Positions 23,651 to 35,461 of a DNA stretch of 64,000 nt are shown here, piece after piece. Source of the stretch: Pyrenochaeta sp. MPI-SDFR-AT-0127 (Eukaryota > Ascomycota > Dothideomycetes > Pleosporales > Cucurbitariaceae). A program made the translations under genes and the position numbers. The DNA is taken from NCBI GenBank assembly GCA_020747015.1, contig JAGTJM010000001.1, forward strand, positions 124,001-188,000, written 5' to 3'. Each line of letters opens with the position of its first letter. Position 1 is the first letter of the stretch. Below the pieces are notes generated by a model that worked only from the letters and a program-made list of their open reading frames with translations, searched no databases and had not been told where the DNA came from.

Positions 23651-25118
23651 ATGTCGCCAACGTCGACCTCGACACCGTCCATCGACGAGGAGAAGCAACA
23701 AGGACCACAAGGAGATATCGAGCACCCATCGATCGATGAGAAGCGGCTCGATCCACCTCAGCCTACACCAGAACCGGCTGTGAGCCCATGGCACCCAAGT
23801 CAATTTCCTGACGGTGGCAAAGACGCCTGGCTCTGTCTGCTTGGAGGGTTCTGTTGTCTGTTCTGTTCCTTTGGCTGGTTGAACTGCCTGGGTGTTTTTC
23901 AGAACTACTACCAGATGAACCAACTACGTGAATACTCTCCTTCAACGATCGCCTGGATTGCCTCGCTAGAGATTTTCGTCATGTTCTTACCAGGGCCTAT
24001 CGTCGGTTGGGTAAACGACAATTACGGTCCAAAGTATCTCCTTATTTTTGGAACATTTTTCCACGTTTTCGGCCTCAGTGAGTAACATTCATATAGAAAA
24101 TACAATCTAGGAAAGAAACTAATATCGTAACACTATCTAGTGATGACGAGCCTCTGTACAGAGTTCTGGCAATTTGCCCTCGCCCAAGGGGTTTGCAGTC
24201 CTCTGGGTTTGAATTGCATCTTTCAAGCAGGAACGAGCACCATCCCAACCTGGTTCTTCAAGAAGAGAGGCTTGTCTTTCGGAATCATGGCTGCTGGAAG
24301 CGGGCTTGGTGGGATCATTTTCCCCATCATGGCGTCTCACCTAATTCCTAAAATTGGCTATGGTTGGACGATGCGTGTCTTCGGATTCATCATCCTGGGC
24401 CTGATGTGTATCGCATCCGTCACTGTCAAATCTCGACTTCCTCCAACACCCCGACCATTCGAGCTCAAAGTCTTCCTGGAGCCTTTCCAAGACGTTAGGT
24501 TCGTTCTCGTGACAGTCTCGTCGTTCCTGTTCTTTATGGCCATCTTCATTCCGATCAATTTCATCGAGGTTCAAGCAATCTCAGACGGGATGTCGTTCCA
24601 TCTCGCAGGATATTTGCTGCCCATTCTTAACGCTGCTAGGTAAATTCTACCATATCGTTTTGTTCAGAAAGTCGTTGACCAATTGCAGCATATTTGGTCG
24701 CATCATTCCTGGTGCTCTCGCAGACAAGGTTGGTAAATTCAACATGCAATCACTCTGGTGCCTTGTCGCTGGGATTCTTGTCCTCGCACTTGGCCTTCCT
24801 GCCTCTGGTAACGCGGCATATATTACATTCGCCGCGCTCTACGGCTTCTCATCCGGCGCCTATGTCGCTCTGCTGCCAGCACAGTTGGCGCAGATATCCA
24901 AGGTCGAACAAATTGGTGTGCGCGTTGGTGTTACATTTGCTTGCATATCATTCGCAGGTCTCGTCGGTAATCCGATTGCAGGGGCTATTGTTGATCACAA
25001 CAATGGAAAATACTGGGGGTTGAATGTTTTTGCTGGAATCATGCTACTGGCAGGGACAGCTATGTTTTTATTTACGAGGATGTATATTGCAAAGTGGCAG
25101 TGGTTTGTTCGGATTTAA
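23651..25118 (+). CDS. MFS transporter, monocarboxylate (MCT/SLC16-like) family
   Basis: Exons 23651-24077, 24141-24639 and 24689-25118 (introns of 63 and 49 nt) give 451 residues. The hydrophilic N-terminus leads into FPDGGKDAWLCLLGGF, the MCT entry motif. Helical segments include SPSTIAWIASLEIFVMFL, GPIVGWVNDNYG, the glycine-rich GIMAAGSGLGGIIFPIMA, SIFGRIIPGALADKVG (restored by the second splice) and a last helix ending YIAKWQWFVRI. The length and order match fungal MCT-like carriers. The substrate is unknown. It sits immediately upstream of a Zn2Cys6 regulator and a reductase in the same orientation, which suggests a small catabolic or efflux unit. Confidence 0.92.
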
Positions 25119-25804
25119 GGTATAAGGGGTATAAGGAGTGAATGGCGTACCGGCAGGGCACTCAAGACTCTTCCCTTTGAACGTCATGAGCGAAAAGACT
25201 GGCATTAACGTGGTAGCAACTGTACTATAATGTTATATATTACGTGTAGTAATCATCGTCACCACTTCAAACCGTTCTTTGCGTGCAAGAGCCAAATATA
25301 TCATAAGGAATCAAGGCTTCCCAGTGCGGACATTTCTCGAACATTCCAATGCCATTTGCTTCAGTCGCATCGACAAGCTCAACATGTTACCGTCAAAGCA
25401 GAGTGGAGCACGGACCATAATTGACCACGCACTATGTTCCTTGCTAGCACGAATCTTTCCAACCAAAGGGTTCCGTTCTTTCTAGTGTCTATAATCGCGG
25501 CTTGATGTAAGCACTACGCTCACATAAGCTTCGGCACCCGCGATAAGTCTTTGCTAGGCGCACGTTCTGTCGCAGTGTACGAGTTTGTACGATATGATGC
25601 ACAACAATCGTACAACCGTACAACATGTCTGTGGTTTCTATCACGATCTCCTCCACTTCTAATTCTACCCATTCCTTGAGTACGACACCTTCGAACAACC
25701 ACGCGAGCCGGACAACCGTCTAACCCACATTGGTAGAGTAAGGTGATTCCAGGACAAAATTGTTGTGCGAAACCAATCACCACCAAGGATACCACAATTT
25801 GAAG
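25119..25804. other. Intergenic, no gene recognised
   Basis: Transporter 3' UTR and regulator promoter. Overlapping minus-strand frames (25489-25951) are shadows or chance. Confidence 0.5.
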
Positions 25805-28458
25805 ATGCCTAAAACTAGGCAGACCTGCACACGGTGTAGTCAGCGGCGCCAAAAGTGCGATCGAAAAGCGCCCTGTACGAGATGTGTGCAGAACAGCGAA
25901 GGACATCTCTGTACCACGAAGTGGGTCGAAGGCTACGATCCTTCTGTCCACCGAAAGTATCCAAGAAAAGTATCATCAACCGTATCTTGGCCGTCCGCTG
26001 CCAGCTCAAGCGAGACTGGTTCAACTCTGGACGCGTCGCCGTCTGGCCCATTGTCTACCAACCAACCACACTCGGCAGGCCAGGGCCTGTCTTCACACCC
26101 GCTGACACCAATTGCTGACCAAAATCAAACGCATGGAGTCTCATCATGGCCCCCAAAGATCCCTGACATCAGTATTGTGGCCTTGCTCTCAGAGAAGGAT
26201 CAGCAGGCTCAACAAAGTCTATTTAATCAGAGATTCACTCTCGCCCAGTCGAAAGGCGTTTTGAGAGATGGGCCCGCCATTGCAAGCTACTTGTCGCCTG
26301 GCGCAAGATCCATTGAGATTCAATACGTTCAATCTCTTTTGCCTTCCAAAACAAAAGTCATACAGATTGTAGAGTATTATGAGCAATATAGGTAATTGCA
26401 CCAATCTTCTATCATCATGTTTTGCTAAGGCGTCAACAGTAAGTACAGCTGTCTTGAGTGACCCTTTCATCCCTACACTATTACGACAAATCCAGTGAGG
26501 ATTAGGCGAGGCTACTGCATGACACAAATCGCTTTGTCTATATTTTTGCATAGCATATCATGTTGAATCCTAGACTGCCCATCCAATGAGGACATGCGAA
26601 ATGCGTCAAAACAGGCGCATATCCTAATCTCAATAAACATGCTAATTATGCTGTCAATTTTAGTGTTGTATTGGACTGGCGGCCTGTATCATGGACCAAG
26701 TTTTCGGAAGAAGCTACTAAATGCATATGGTTCTTCAGACACGCTAGATTTGCAAAGCCTAGATTGGCGATGGAATGCTCTTCTTTGTAAGTTGGCCTTG
26801 TATCAGATACACCGGATTGCCCTGATCAATTACCGGAAAACGTCGAGCTCTGAAAGCTATGAGAGATTGACATGAGTACCTAACACTGACGATCTGTGCA
26901 TTGCTTTGCTGACTAGGAAACTCTAGTTTCCATACTCTCCTCCGGAATTATTGGCTCATCTGAAGCTATGTCAGTGTCATGGGGCTTCGGCATCGATGAG
27001 AAAGTCCGCTTCGCACGCGAGTGGGGTGCCGCTACTGTGACTTGTCTTAACATGGGGAATTTCATGTCTCAGTACCACATCAATTCCGTGCAAGCCATCT
27101 ACGTTATGCACGCCTATGCACATTTGGTAGGATGTACAAATCAATGGATCGCATTGAGGACTGTTGCACTGCTCATTGCCAAGGGTTTAGGCTTGCACAG
27201 ACTAGGCCCGCACCCTGACGACAACAGAATCCTCGACCTGAATCAGGAGCAGAAAGAGGCTTTGATCGAACGTGAAATAGGCCGCCGGACTTGGTATGCT
27301 GCAACTTCCCAGGAATGGTAAGTCATTCTACCTTTTTTCCTCTTAGAACTCTTCACAACTCTATCCATGCGCCGACAGTCTTTCAACGCGTCGCTGAATG
27401 CTCTTACACTCAAGAGAGCACTATGCTTTGCTGACTGTGCCCTTCGCTTTAGGTTATGTGTGACTGCACTGGGCTCCTACAGTGTGTCTATTCAGAGACG
27501 ATCTTTCACAAGTTTAAAGCCGAAAAACTTCAACGAGGAGACTATGATGCCAATCGATGACGTCACCCCTACATACACGCTGATCGGTTCCTACTTCTTT
27601 GACTATGCTGAATTATTTCTGGATTTCCATAATGCTATGGTTGACGCTGAGGGTAAAGATGATTCGACAAGATATGCCATGGTGCTCAAATTCGACAGCG
27701 TCATGCGAACAACAGCAGCTGAGAAAGTCCCGAAATGCCTCTCGCCTCGCGTGCCACTAGATCCTACATGGCCGAAGTGGGTCACTTGGGCACGAAGGTT
27801 GCATCAAGCATCCGTCCATCACAAGATCATCATGCTGCACCAATCTTTCCTTAGCAAGTGCTTCAAAGATGTGCGATATACGTACAGTCGATGGGCATGC
27901 GCAAATGCTGCAAAGAACATTATCAGCACATACAATACGAGGGACTTCGAAGAGCCTCAGTGTTGGGTTGAACAAGCATTTGTAGTGACCGCGGGAATCT
28001 GCCTAGTCCTAGAACTATTCAACCGTACAGAGAATGATCGAGAAGCGCAAGAGTATCAAGCTTGTGTACAGAAAGCGATCAGCTACTTACAACAATTCTT
28101 CACCAGCTCCGTGGCGATCCACGGCGCACGATTACTCATCTCTTTACTGCTTGAGTACAATAAAACTTTGGAAGGCTCGAGGTCCAACTTCAGTCATGCG
28201 GGCACAGCAAGAGCCTTTCCGTCGGTCCCGGCCATGGTGCCAGATATGAGCGTGCCAGATGTCGCTCGCACCAATACCATTCACCACCTTCCCTCAGACA
28301 TTGATGTTCCTTTGTCACACGATGAGGCTACACAGTTCAACTTCGATATCGACATGTTAGGATTCGAAGACCTCATGGATTATCTGCCTGTCGAAGGCGG
28401 ACTGGACAACAATGTCTCCTTTGATAATATCACTGGGTTGGCAAATCATTCCAGCTAG
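25805..28458 (+). CDS. Zn2Cys6 fungal transcription factor, first splice junction out of frame
   Basis: Nuclear regulator with an N-terminal Zn2Cys6 cluster at about residues 8-36 (CTRCSQRRQKCDRKAPC, TRC, then Cys after 8 residues) and a fungal_trans middle-homology region. Exons read as 25805-26391, 26664-26786, 26927-27317 and 27453-28458. The later splices are clean: NALL/FSILSSGIIGSS and SQEW/LCVTALGSYS. The first is not: the canonical donor GTAATT at 26392 leaves G 26391 as an extra base, and removing it would give EQYM/LYWTGGLYHGPSF and a 701-residue protein. Introns of 272, 140 and 135 nt are long for this window. Conserved pieces include IEIQYVQSLLPSK and GFGIDEKVRF. It is either a functional gene with an assembly error or a freshly disabled regulator. 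Confidence 0.75.
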
Positions 28459-29549
28459 TGTAGAGGCCTTGAATCGTTCTACACAGCGCAGCCTGAATAG
28501 ACTCACGATTCTCTCAACTTTGATATTCAAGCTCTCAATCTTTTGCAAAATCCTTTGGCTCGATTCAATCAGAAGTGGGCAACAACTCACATCCAGTACC
28601 CATAACTCTCATGAACGGATTACTGCTTCCGCCGCTCTCCCGCCGCCGTGCGAGTACAACGTTATTTGTACATGAGATCCGGAAAGGATTTGACTAACTC
28701 CACGATGCCATCCTGTGCCTCATAGTCCCAACTCGGGAATTCGTAAGCGCTCCACGACTACTTGGACCAATCCACGTAGAGCCACCTTAGCGGATGTTGT
28801 TCTAGCAAACATGGTATCATTCCCGCCTAGTGTCTATGACCTGCACCTATGGCGGCGACTCCACTTGTAGGTGAGAAAAGAGGCAACTGGAAGGGAGAAT
28901 AGCGCACGTCACATTGCAGGATTGTAAAGAAATTTCAATTGATATTGATTTATTGCCTCAGAACTTCAAATAGGACTGAAAAGAGGGGATTAATCATATG
29001 GGACATGAAACAAGGCTTTGGCTCCTGAATTATGAACGTCTCCATCACTGCCAGGCTTGCTGCATCATGTTTAGTGCATCAGATTAGATACCCTCTTCCA
29101 TGTACCTGAAAACTGCTATTGAAAGCACCATAATAGATAGCGAAAAGTTATCTGAGCAATAAATGGGTATTCGTCACCCATCGTCCTCCACTCTTCTTGC
29201 TCCTCTTTCCCTCTACTGCCCCTTAAAAGAGCCTTTTATTCCACCAGAAAGACATTCCGAGTCCGACATTAGCCTACCATTACAGTGTTACAGCCTACTC
29301 GAAGCTTGAGCACCTTGGAAGAAACACGTTCAAAAAAATTCTGTGGCGGAAGATGAATGCCGGTTATAGTCCGAGTAGGGAAGAGTAAGTCAAACCTCGG
29401 CAATTGTACCCCACGCGCGTCGATCTCCCGTGTTGCATCTTCACCCATCTATGAAGCTTCCACACGACGACACTTTGTGATGTAACTGTAGTACAATCAA
29501 AGTGGCTTGTCCGACCATTTATTGCTTTGGATCAGAAGTGTTGCTTAAC
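28459..29549. other. Intergenic, no gene recognised
   Basis: About 1.1 kb between the regulator and the reductase. No coherent coding frame or repeat was found; it presumably carries the reductase promoter. Confidence 0.5.
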
Positions 29550-30688
29550 ATGAAGGCTATTCAAATAGATCGCTTTGTCAAAGTAAGTTCAGTCAAGTCC
29601 ATGCCAACACCTCCAACTGATGACCATCACAGAATCTCACGGATTTGAAAGCAAATGATGTTCCCGATCCCAAGGCAAAAGGCCCTCATGATCTTCGTAT
29701 CAAAATCACCCACGCTGCAGTAACACACGTCGACCTACTGTACGCGCAAGGCCTCCATCAGAACAACCAACGACATGTGAAACCACCTTTTATTCTTGGC
29801 ACTGAATTTTCTGGAATTGTTACTGACAGTCCATCAAACTCTTCTTTTAAACCTGGGACGCGCGTATTTGGTGGCGGTCTGGGTGCTTATGCTGAAGAGA
29901 TATGCGTCAATGAAGCTAGTGTGCGACATGTGCCTACGCAATGGACGAATGCAGAGGCATGCGCAGTGGGGGCAAGTGGTGCTGTAAGCTATGGCGCCTT
30001 GATTTCAGTCTCACAACTCAAAGCTGGCGAAACGGTGCTGGTTCTAGGTGCAAGTGGTGGTCTCGGGGTCATGGCTGTGCAGATTGCAAAGGCTGTGGGC
30101 GCAAAGGTGATTGCTGTTGTTGGAGACAAAGAGAAAGCTGAGATGATCAAGAGCATTGGTGCAGATGCAGTTGTGGACTACCATGAAGAAAAGTGGGAGG
30201 ATAGGGTCAAGGAGCTCACAAGCGATGGCGAGGGTGTAGATGTTGTGTATGATGGAATTGGCGCTGTGGAGAGTGGCGTAAAGTGCCTGAAATACCGCGG
30301 CCGCCTTGTTATTGTGGGGTTTGCGGCAAGAGATGGAAATATTGAGAATATTCGTGCAAACAGGATATTACTCAAATCAGTCATGGTGCATGGATATGTA
30401 AGTTTTACGATTTGTCCATTGACAACGCTTCAAATACTAATGTTATTACAGAGATTCGGGGAAGATGGTAGAAGAGATCCACAACGACCAAAGGATGTAT
30501 GGGATGGTTTCATGAAAGTGGTGGAAGCTGGGAAGATACAGCCTGTTATCTACAAGGAGGAATATAAAGGTTTGAGTGCAGTTCCACGGGCGCTGGATGA
30601 TGCTGGAAAGCATAGGGCATGGGGCAGAGCAGTATTGAGGATCAATGAGGAAGCCGAAACTAAACTAGGGCAAAAGCCTAAATTATAA
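29550..30688 (+). CDS. MDR-family quinone-oxidoreductase-like NAD(P)H reductase
   Basis: Exons 29550-29582, 29633-30397 and 30452-30688 (introns of 50 and 54 nt) give 344 residues of the zinc-independent medium-chain dehydrogenase/reductase type. The N-terminal GroES-like half has ITHAAVTHVDLLYAQG and PFILGTEFSGIV; the catalytic zinc ligands of alcohol dehydrogenases are not apparent. The Rossmann half has VLVLGASGGLGVMAVQIAKA and AKVIAVVGDKEK, then GVDVVYDGIG. A first exon of only 11 codons (MKAIQIDRFVK) starts at the ATG 29550. The second intron is a multiple of three with no stop, so an unspliced message would add 18 residues. It likely reduces quinones or enones with NADPH; the substrate is unknown. 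It may be controlled by the upstream Zn2Cys6 protein, inferred from position only. Confidence 0.9.
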
Positions 30689-31194
30689 CGAACAGCCGGG
30701 TGGACGTAGGGTGCTATATTTCAAGATAATTCTGGCATGAGGCATGTGCGCAATGGGAGACTATTGAGATACTAGCCTTTCCTGAAACCATCAAACCTCT
30801 ACAGTCTCACAGTAGATAGAAGGTAGATTGCGGTAGCGACTGAATGAGTACGTTCTTCGATTATGTGAATGCTCAAGGACGAGCGAGACGTCGATCGCCG
30901 AACTGTGGCTGGTGAGGGCACGGGCCTTGCGGCGCGATCCCTAGCGGCCTTTGCTTGGATTCACCTTGTCCAACGTGCTCAAGTTTAAAACAAAGCCTAC
31001 ACCCGTCGACGCTCGACGTCTAATTTTTACCTCTCCTCCCTCCTCTTCGATCACGCACTTACTTCTCGTCTCCATCTGCAGAGAGATTCGACCCGCGCGC
31101 TTGCCTTTATTGCTGCGGCGCGATTCGCGAGCGCCGACTGTCCTCCAAGACAAGAACGCCCGACTTCATCACTCAATCACAGTCGTACGACAGT
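30689..31194. other. Intergenic, SPT5 promoter
   Basis: Reductase 3' end and a pyrimidine-rich leader before SPT5 (for example around 31031-31075). No gene was seen. Confidence 0.5.
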
Positions 31195-34100
31195 ATGGCC
31201 TCTTACGGAAGTGGCGGCGAGTCTGAGGAGGAGGACTTCAATCCTGCGCCTGAGATAGATGAAGACGATGTTGCACCGAGTAAGCACGCTTCCCGCAGGC
31301 AAGCTGTGGACGAAGACGAGGAGGATGAGGTGGACGCGCCCACTATGACAGGCAACGACGAAGAGGATGAGGAGGGTGGTGGCATAGACCTCGATAATGA
31401 CGATGATGAGGATGATGACGACGAAGACGAAGATGAAGATGACGTTGTTGTACGCTCACCGGGTGGTGGATGAGACTTGAGATATACTGACTTAACCTAG
31501 GCTCGACCTGCCAAACGGCGGAAGAAGCAGAAGCGCAACATGTTCATTGATGTTGAAGCCGAAGTAGACGAGGAAGAAGAAGAGGAAGACGAGGGTGACG
31601 ACGAAGTCGGCGATGAAATCCACCCCGATGACCTGCTCGAGCCAACTGGTGCCGACCTCGATGACCGTCACCATCGCGAGCTTGATATGCGGCGCGAAGC
31701 CAACGCACAAAAGGATGTTGAGGAGCTCGCCAAGGAATTCGACGAGAAATACAGGCGGAGGGAAATGCAGAGTGCCCGTCGAGGAGCTGCGGGCGCTGTT
31801 CCCCTGGCACTACCAACAGTCGATGACCCCTCTATTTGGGGATGCAAGTGCAGGCCTGGCAAGGAGCGCGAGATCATCATGGCAATTCAGAAGCGCATCG
31901 ACGATAAGATGCGCGCAAAGCAGGTCATCAATGTCTACTCAGCCTTTGAGCGAGGTCCGTCAGGGCCACAGTCTGGGTTCCTCTACGTCGAGGCCGACTC
32001 GAGCCAAGCTGTTGTTGAGCTGATTGACGGCATCCAGAATGTCTTCATGGGCTCGGGGCAATTCTCTATCCCTCCGAAAGAGCGTCCAGATCTCCTTCGC
32101 AAGAAGAAGAGGGCACCTCTGGAAGTGGGCAAGTTTGTGCGTATGCAGCGACCACCTACATACAAGGGCGATTTAGCAAAGGTAGTGGAGGTGGCCACGA
32201 ACGGTCTCGACTGTGTCGTACAGTTGGTGCCTCGCCTTGACTACGGTCTGAACGAAGACACAAATGCTGCCGTCGACAACAAACGCAAACGAGGCTTTTT
32301 TGGCCGACAGACGGAGCGTCCACCGGCGAAGCTATTCAACGAGGCCGAAGCTAAGAAGCGACACATGAAGCATCTCAGCATGACGGGCTCCGGCAACCAA
32401 AGAGCTTACACATACAAAGGTGAAGACTATCAGAACGGGTTTCTTATCAAGGAGGTGAAAGTCAACTGGGTCTCAACCGACAGGGTCAATCCTAAGATGG
32501 AAGAATTACAGTTCTTCTCGGTTCAGAACGCTGATGGCACCGAGACTTTGGATCTATTAGCAGTTCAGGCTGCACAAAAGGCTGCCGACTCTGGCGCCGC
32601 TTTCGCTGCGGGCGACAACGTGGAGATCTACACTGGTGAACAGAAAGGCATTCGCGGTACGACTGTTACCGTGACTGGCGACATCGTCACGCTCCGCGTC
32701 AGCGAAGGTGAGCTCCGTGGCAGGAGGATTGATGCTCCTGTCAAAACGTTACGGAAACTCTTCCGTGAAGGTGATCATGTCAAAGTCATTGGTGGTAGCA
32801 GATATGTCGACGAAGCTGGTTTGGTCACCAGGATCAAGGATGATAAGATCACGCTGCTCTGCGACTCGACCGCAAAGGAAATTATCGTCTTCAGCAAAGA
32901 CTTGAAGCGCGCTGCAGATTCCGCCACAGTCGGTGCCGATTCCAACTTTGATCTCTACGATCTCGTGCAAATTGAGTAAGCTCATCCCTATTGTGACACG
33001 GTATCGAACTAACACGAACAGCGCCTCAACGATTGGGTGTGTTGTCAGAGTTGACCGCGAAGTCCTACGGTTAGTCGATCAGCAGGGCGATGTTCGCACT
33101 CTGCTTCATACTCAAGTATCGCAAGTCGTTGGCAGAAACAAGAATGCAGTTGCGACTGATCGCGATGGATCTGAGATTAGGCACGAGGATGATGTCAAAG
33201 AGTACGGCGGCGAGGGCCGACAAGGCAAAGTTCTTTATATCCATCGAGGGATTCTCTTCGTCCAAAACCGCGAATTGGTCGAGAATCAAGGCATTTTCGT
33301 CGTCCGCAGCACGAACGTTGTCACCATGGCCGCAAAGAGTGGTCGCGCCCAAGCCCAAGGTCCAGATCTCAGTGGATTGAATCCTGCATTGAATGCCGGC
33401 GCAAACGGAAACACTAGTGCTATGCCTCCGCCGCGGAGCTTCGGCCGTGACAAGCTGATCGGAAAGACTGTTGTTATTCGCAAAGGTGCATACAAGGGCC
33501 TGTTGGGTATTGTTAAAGACACTATGAACGACGAAGCCCGCATCGAGCTGCATACCAAGAACAAGCAAGTCTCAGTTAAGAAGGAACTTCTGACTATCAA
33601 AGATCCAATCACTGGTAACACCATGGATTTCAGTGGTGGCAAGTTCCCGAATCGCTCTCGCGGAGGCTTTTCTGGTGGTAACTCAAGCTACGGCGGCAGC
33701 GGAGGAGGAGGACGCACACCCGCATGGGGCAATTCCGGAACATCTCGCGGACCATCGTGGGGTAGCACTCCTGCTGGCGGGCGGACGCCTGGTTGGGGAG
33801 GGGGCGGAGGTGGTCGAACACCTGGCTGGGGCGGAGATGGTGGACGCACAGCTTATGGTGGCGGGGATGGTTCACGGACTGCTTATGGTGGAGATGGATC
33901 TCGAACTGCTTATGGTGGTGCAACCGCGTACGGAGGCGCAACATCGTACGGCGGGTCAACATCATACGGCGGCAATGATGGCAATCGCACCGCATATGGA
34001 GGATTCAACTCTGGGGGCCGTACGCCTGCTTGGGGTGGCTCATCTGGAAGCACTGCGACAAAGGCTTCAGGTGGACTCTCCGCGCCCACGCCTGGCGCAT

Positions 34101-34339
34101 ACAACGCACCGACACCTGGCGCCTATGCTGCCCCCACGCCTGGTGGCTACGGAGCGTACTCTGCGCCTACGCCAGGTGGTCCGCCCATGGATGCGCCAAC
34201 ACCAGGTAATTACTCGGCTCCAACGCCAGGGGACACAACAGGTGGGAGATATGGAGCTACACCTGCGGCTGCACCAACACCTGGGGGCTGGGATGTCGCA
34301 ACGCCGGCGCCGAGTGGAGAAGATCCCAGGTACGATTAA
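31195..34339 (+). CDS. SPT5: Transcription elongation factor Spt5
   Basis: Subunit of the Spt4-Spt5 (DSIF) complex that clamps RNA polymerase II and recruits capping and elongation factors. Exons 31195-31449, 31501-32975 and 33022-34339 (introns of 51 and 46 nt) give 1015 residues. The N-terminus is strongly acidic (residues 1-85, then EAEVDEEEEEEDEGDD). A basic patch (RPAKRRKKQKR) could be a nuclear signal. The NGN domain begins near residue 195 (PSIWGCKCRPGKEREIIMAI). KOW repeats include GKFVRMQRPPTYKGDLAKVV, FREGDHVKVIGG and LIGKTVVIRKGAYKGLLGIV. From about residue 784 the C-terminal region is a Gly-rich array of TPAWG/TPGWG, TAYGG and APTPGAY repeats, the usual Spt5 CTR. All parts are intact. 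Confidence 0.96.
33640..34339 (+). repeat. Spt5 C-terminal repeat region
   Basis: In-frame degenerate repeats encode first RTPGWGG-type, then RTAYGGDGS/ATAYGG-type, then APTPGAY/APTPGG-type units. Two to three repeat types follow one another, and short DNA repeats such as CTTATGGTGG recur, so copy number may vary. In other species this region is phosphorylated on Thr/Ser of TP motifs. Confidence 0.85.
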
Positions 34340-35461
34340 AGTGTCAAAAATGTAAGAATACAGGGTTCGCGTGGATAAGGAATGGCGGTTTGCGTTGAGA
34401 CTGTATCGGCTGTGCATCAATGACTTGCACAAAGCCGAAAACATTTGTGGACTTGTCTTTTATTATACTTTCAGCATTGTGGGAGTTGCAAAATAGGATA
34501 TATTGCATTAAAAAGCAACCCTTTCGAAGTTAGAGTTACTTGGCGCCTGCATTCGTATTTCAAAGATATCTTATTGTTCCCTTTATTTCTTGTTAATGGC
34601 AACGTCTGTGAGATCCTGCATTGGTAGACTCCAGAGTCATCATCGTCGTGCTTGAAGCTTGCTTCCATCAATCCTTGGTGATGGACCACCGGAAATTTTG
34701 AGGCAGTCAACGCACACGACGCATCAGGGAAAATCGTACGCCCTTACCTCGTGAACTTTAACATTAAATGAGTTAATACACTTCTTAAGCAACGACAGAC
34801 GTCTACTAGGTTCTTCACAGCCCTCTTCTTGGGTGTACCTAAGTGGGCACAAATCGTTCTAGACCTGGTGGTCGGATTGAGAAGTGTGACGTCACACGAT
34901 GATCACTTTCGGTGCTGCAAGCTTCATTCGCCCTCCACGAGGCTGGAATAGGCGTGCAACGGCCCGTCTGCCACGGCACTCCAACAAGCCAGGTGGCCTT
35001 ATTTCACGATATTACTCTTCGCTGATTGGAGCTGGACCTGTTGAATTATTCCTGCATATGGACCCTGCCAAGTCTGCCTTTTTTTCTCCAACAAAGATCT
35101 CCTTCCAGAACGCTACACAACCCAAATATAGTTCTCGATTTCTCTAGCCTCGATCGCAAAAGGCTGTTCACTACGCCGTGTTTGAGTAATTTGCGTGGTC
35201 TTCCCAACCGTCTGCACACTAGGTCGTTGGGATGACGTCGTTTAGCGGCGATCGACGGAATGGCTTTTGATAGTCTCAACAAAGGTGATGCGGAGGATGT
35301 TACGCGTAATTGAGGGGCTCTTCGTGTTGGATTTTATTCATTTATCGTTTGCTTTATTTCTACTCCTTTCTGCTCAGTCATCGCGCGGCTATTCATTTTT
35401 TCTTCATCACCACTTCCTTTTTTTCTCGACTACATTCGCTTGGCAGGATTGGATTTTGAAA
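34340..35461. other. Intergenic, no gene recognised
   Basis: SPT5 3' UTR and the promoter and leader of the CSC1-like gene. The transporter frame is open upstream to 35267, but that part is a T-rich leader. Confidence 0.45.

Noticed and set aside
33633..34355. 240-codon plus-strand frame over the Spt5 C-terminus
   Set aside because: It is an alternative frame of the repetitive Spt5 CTR, so it stays open because the repeats do.
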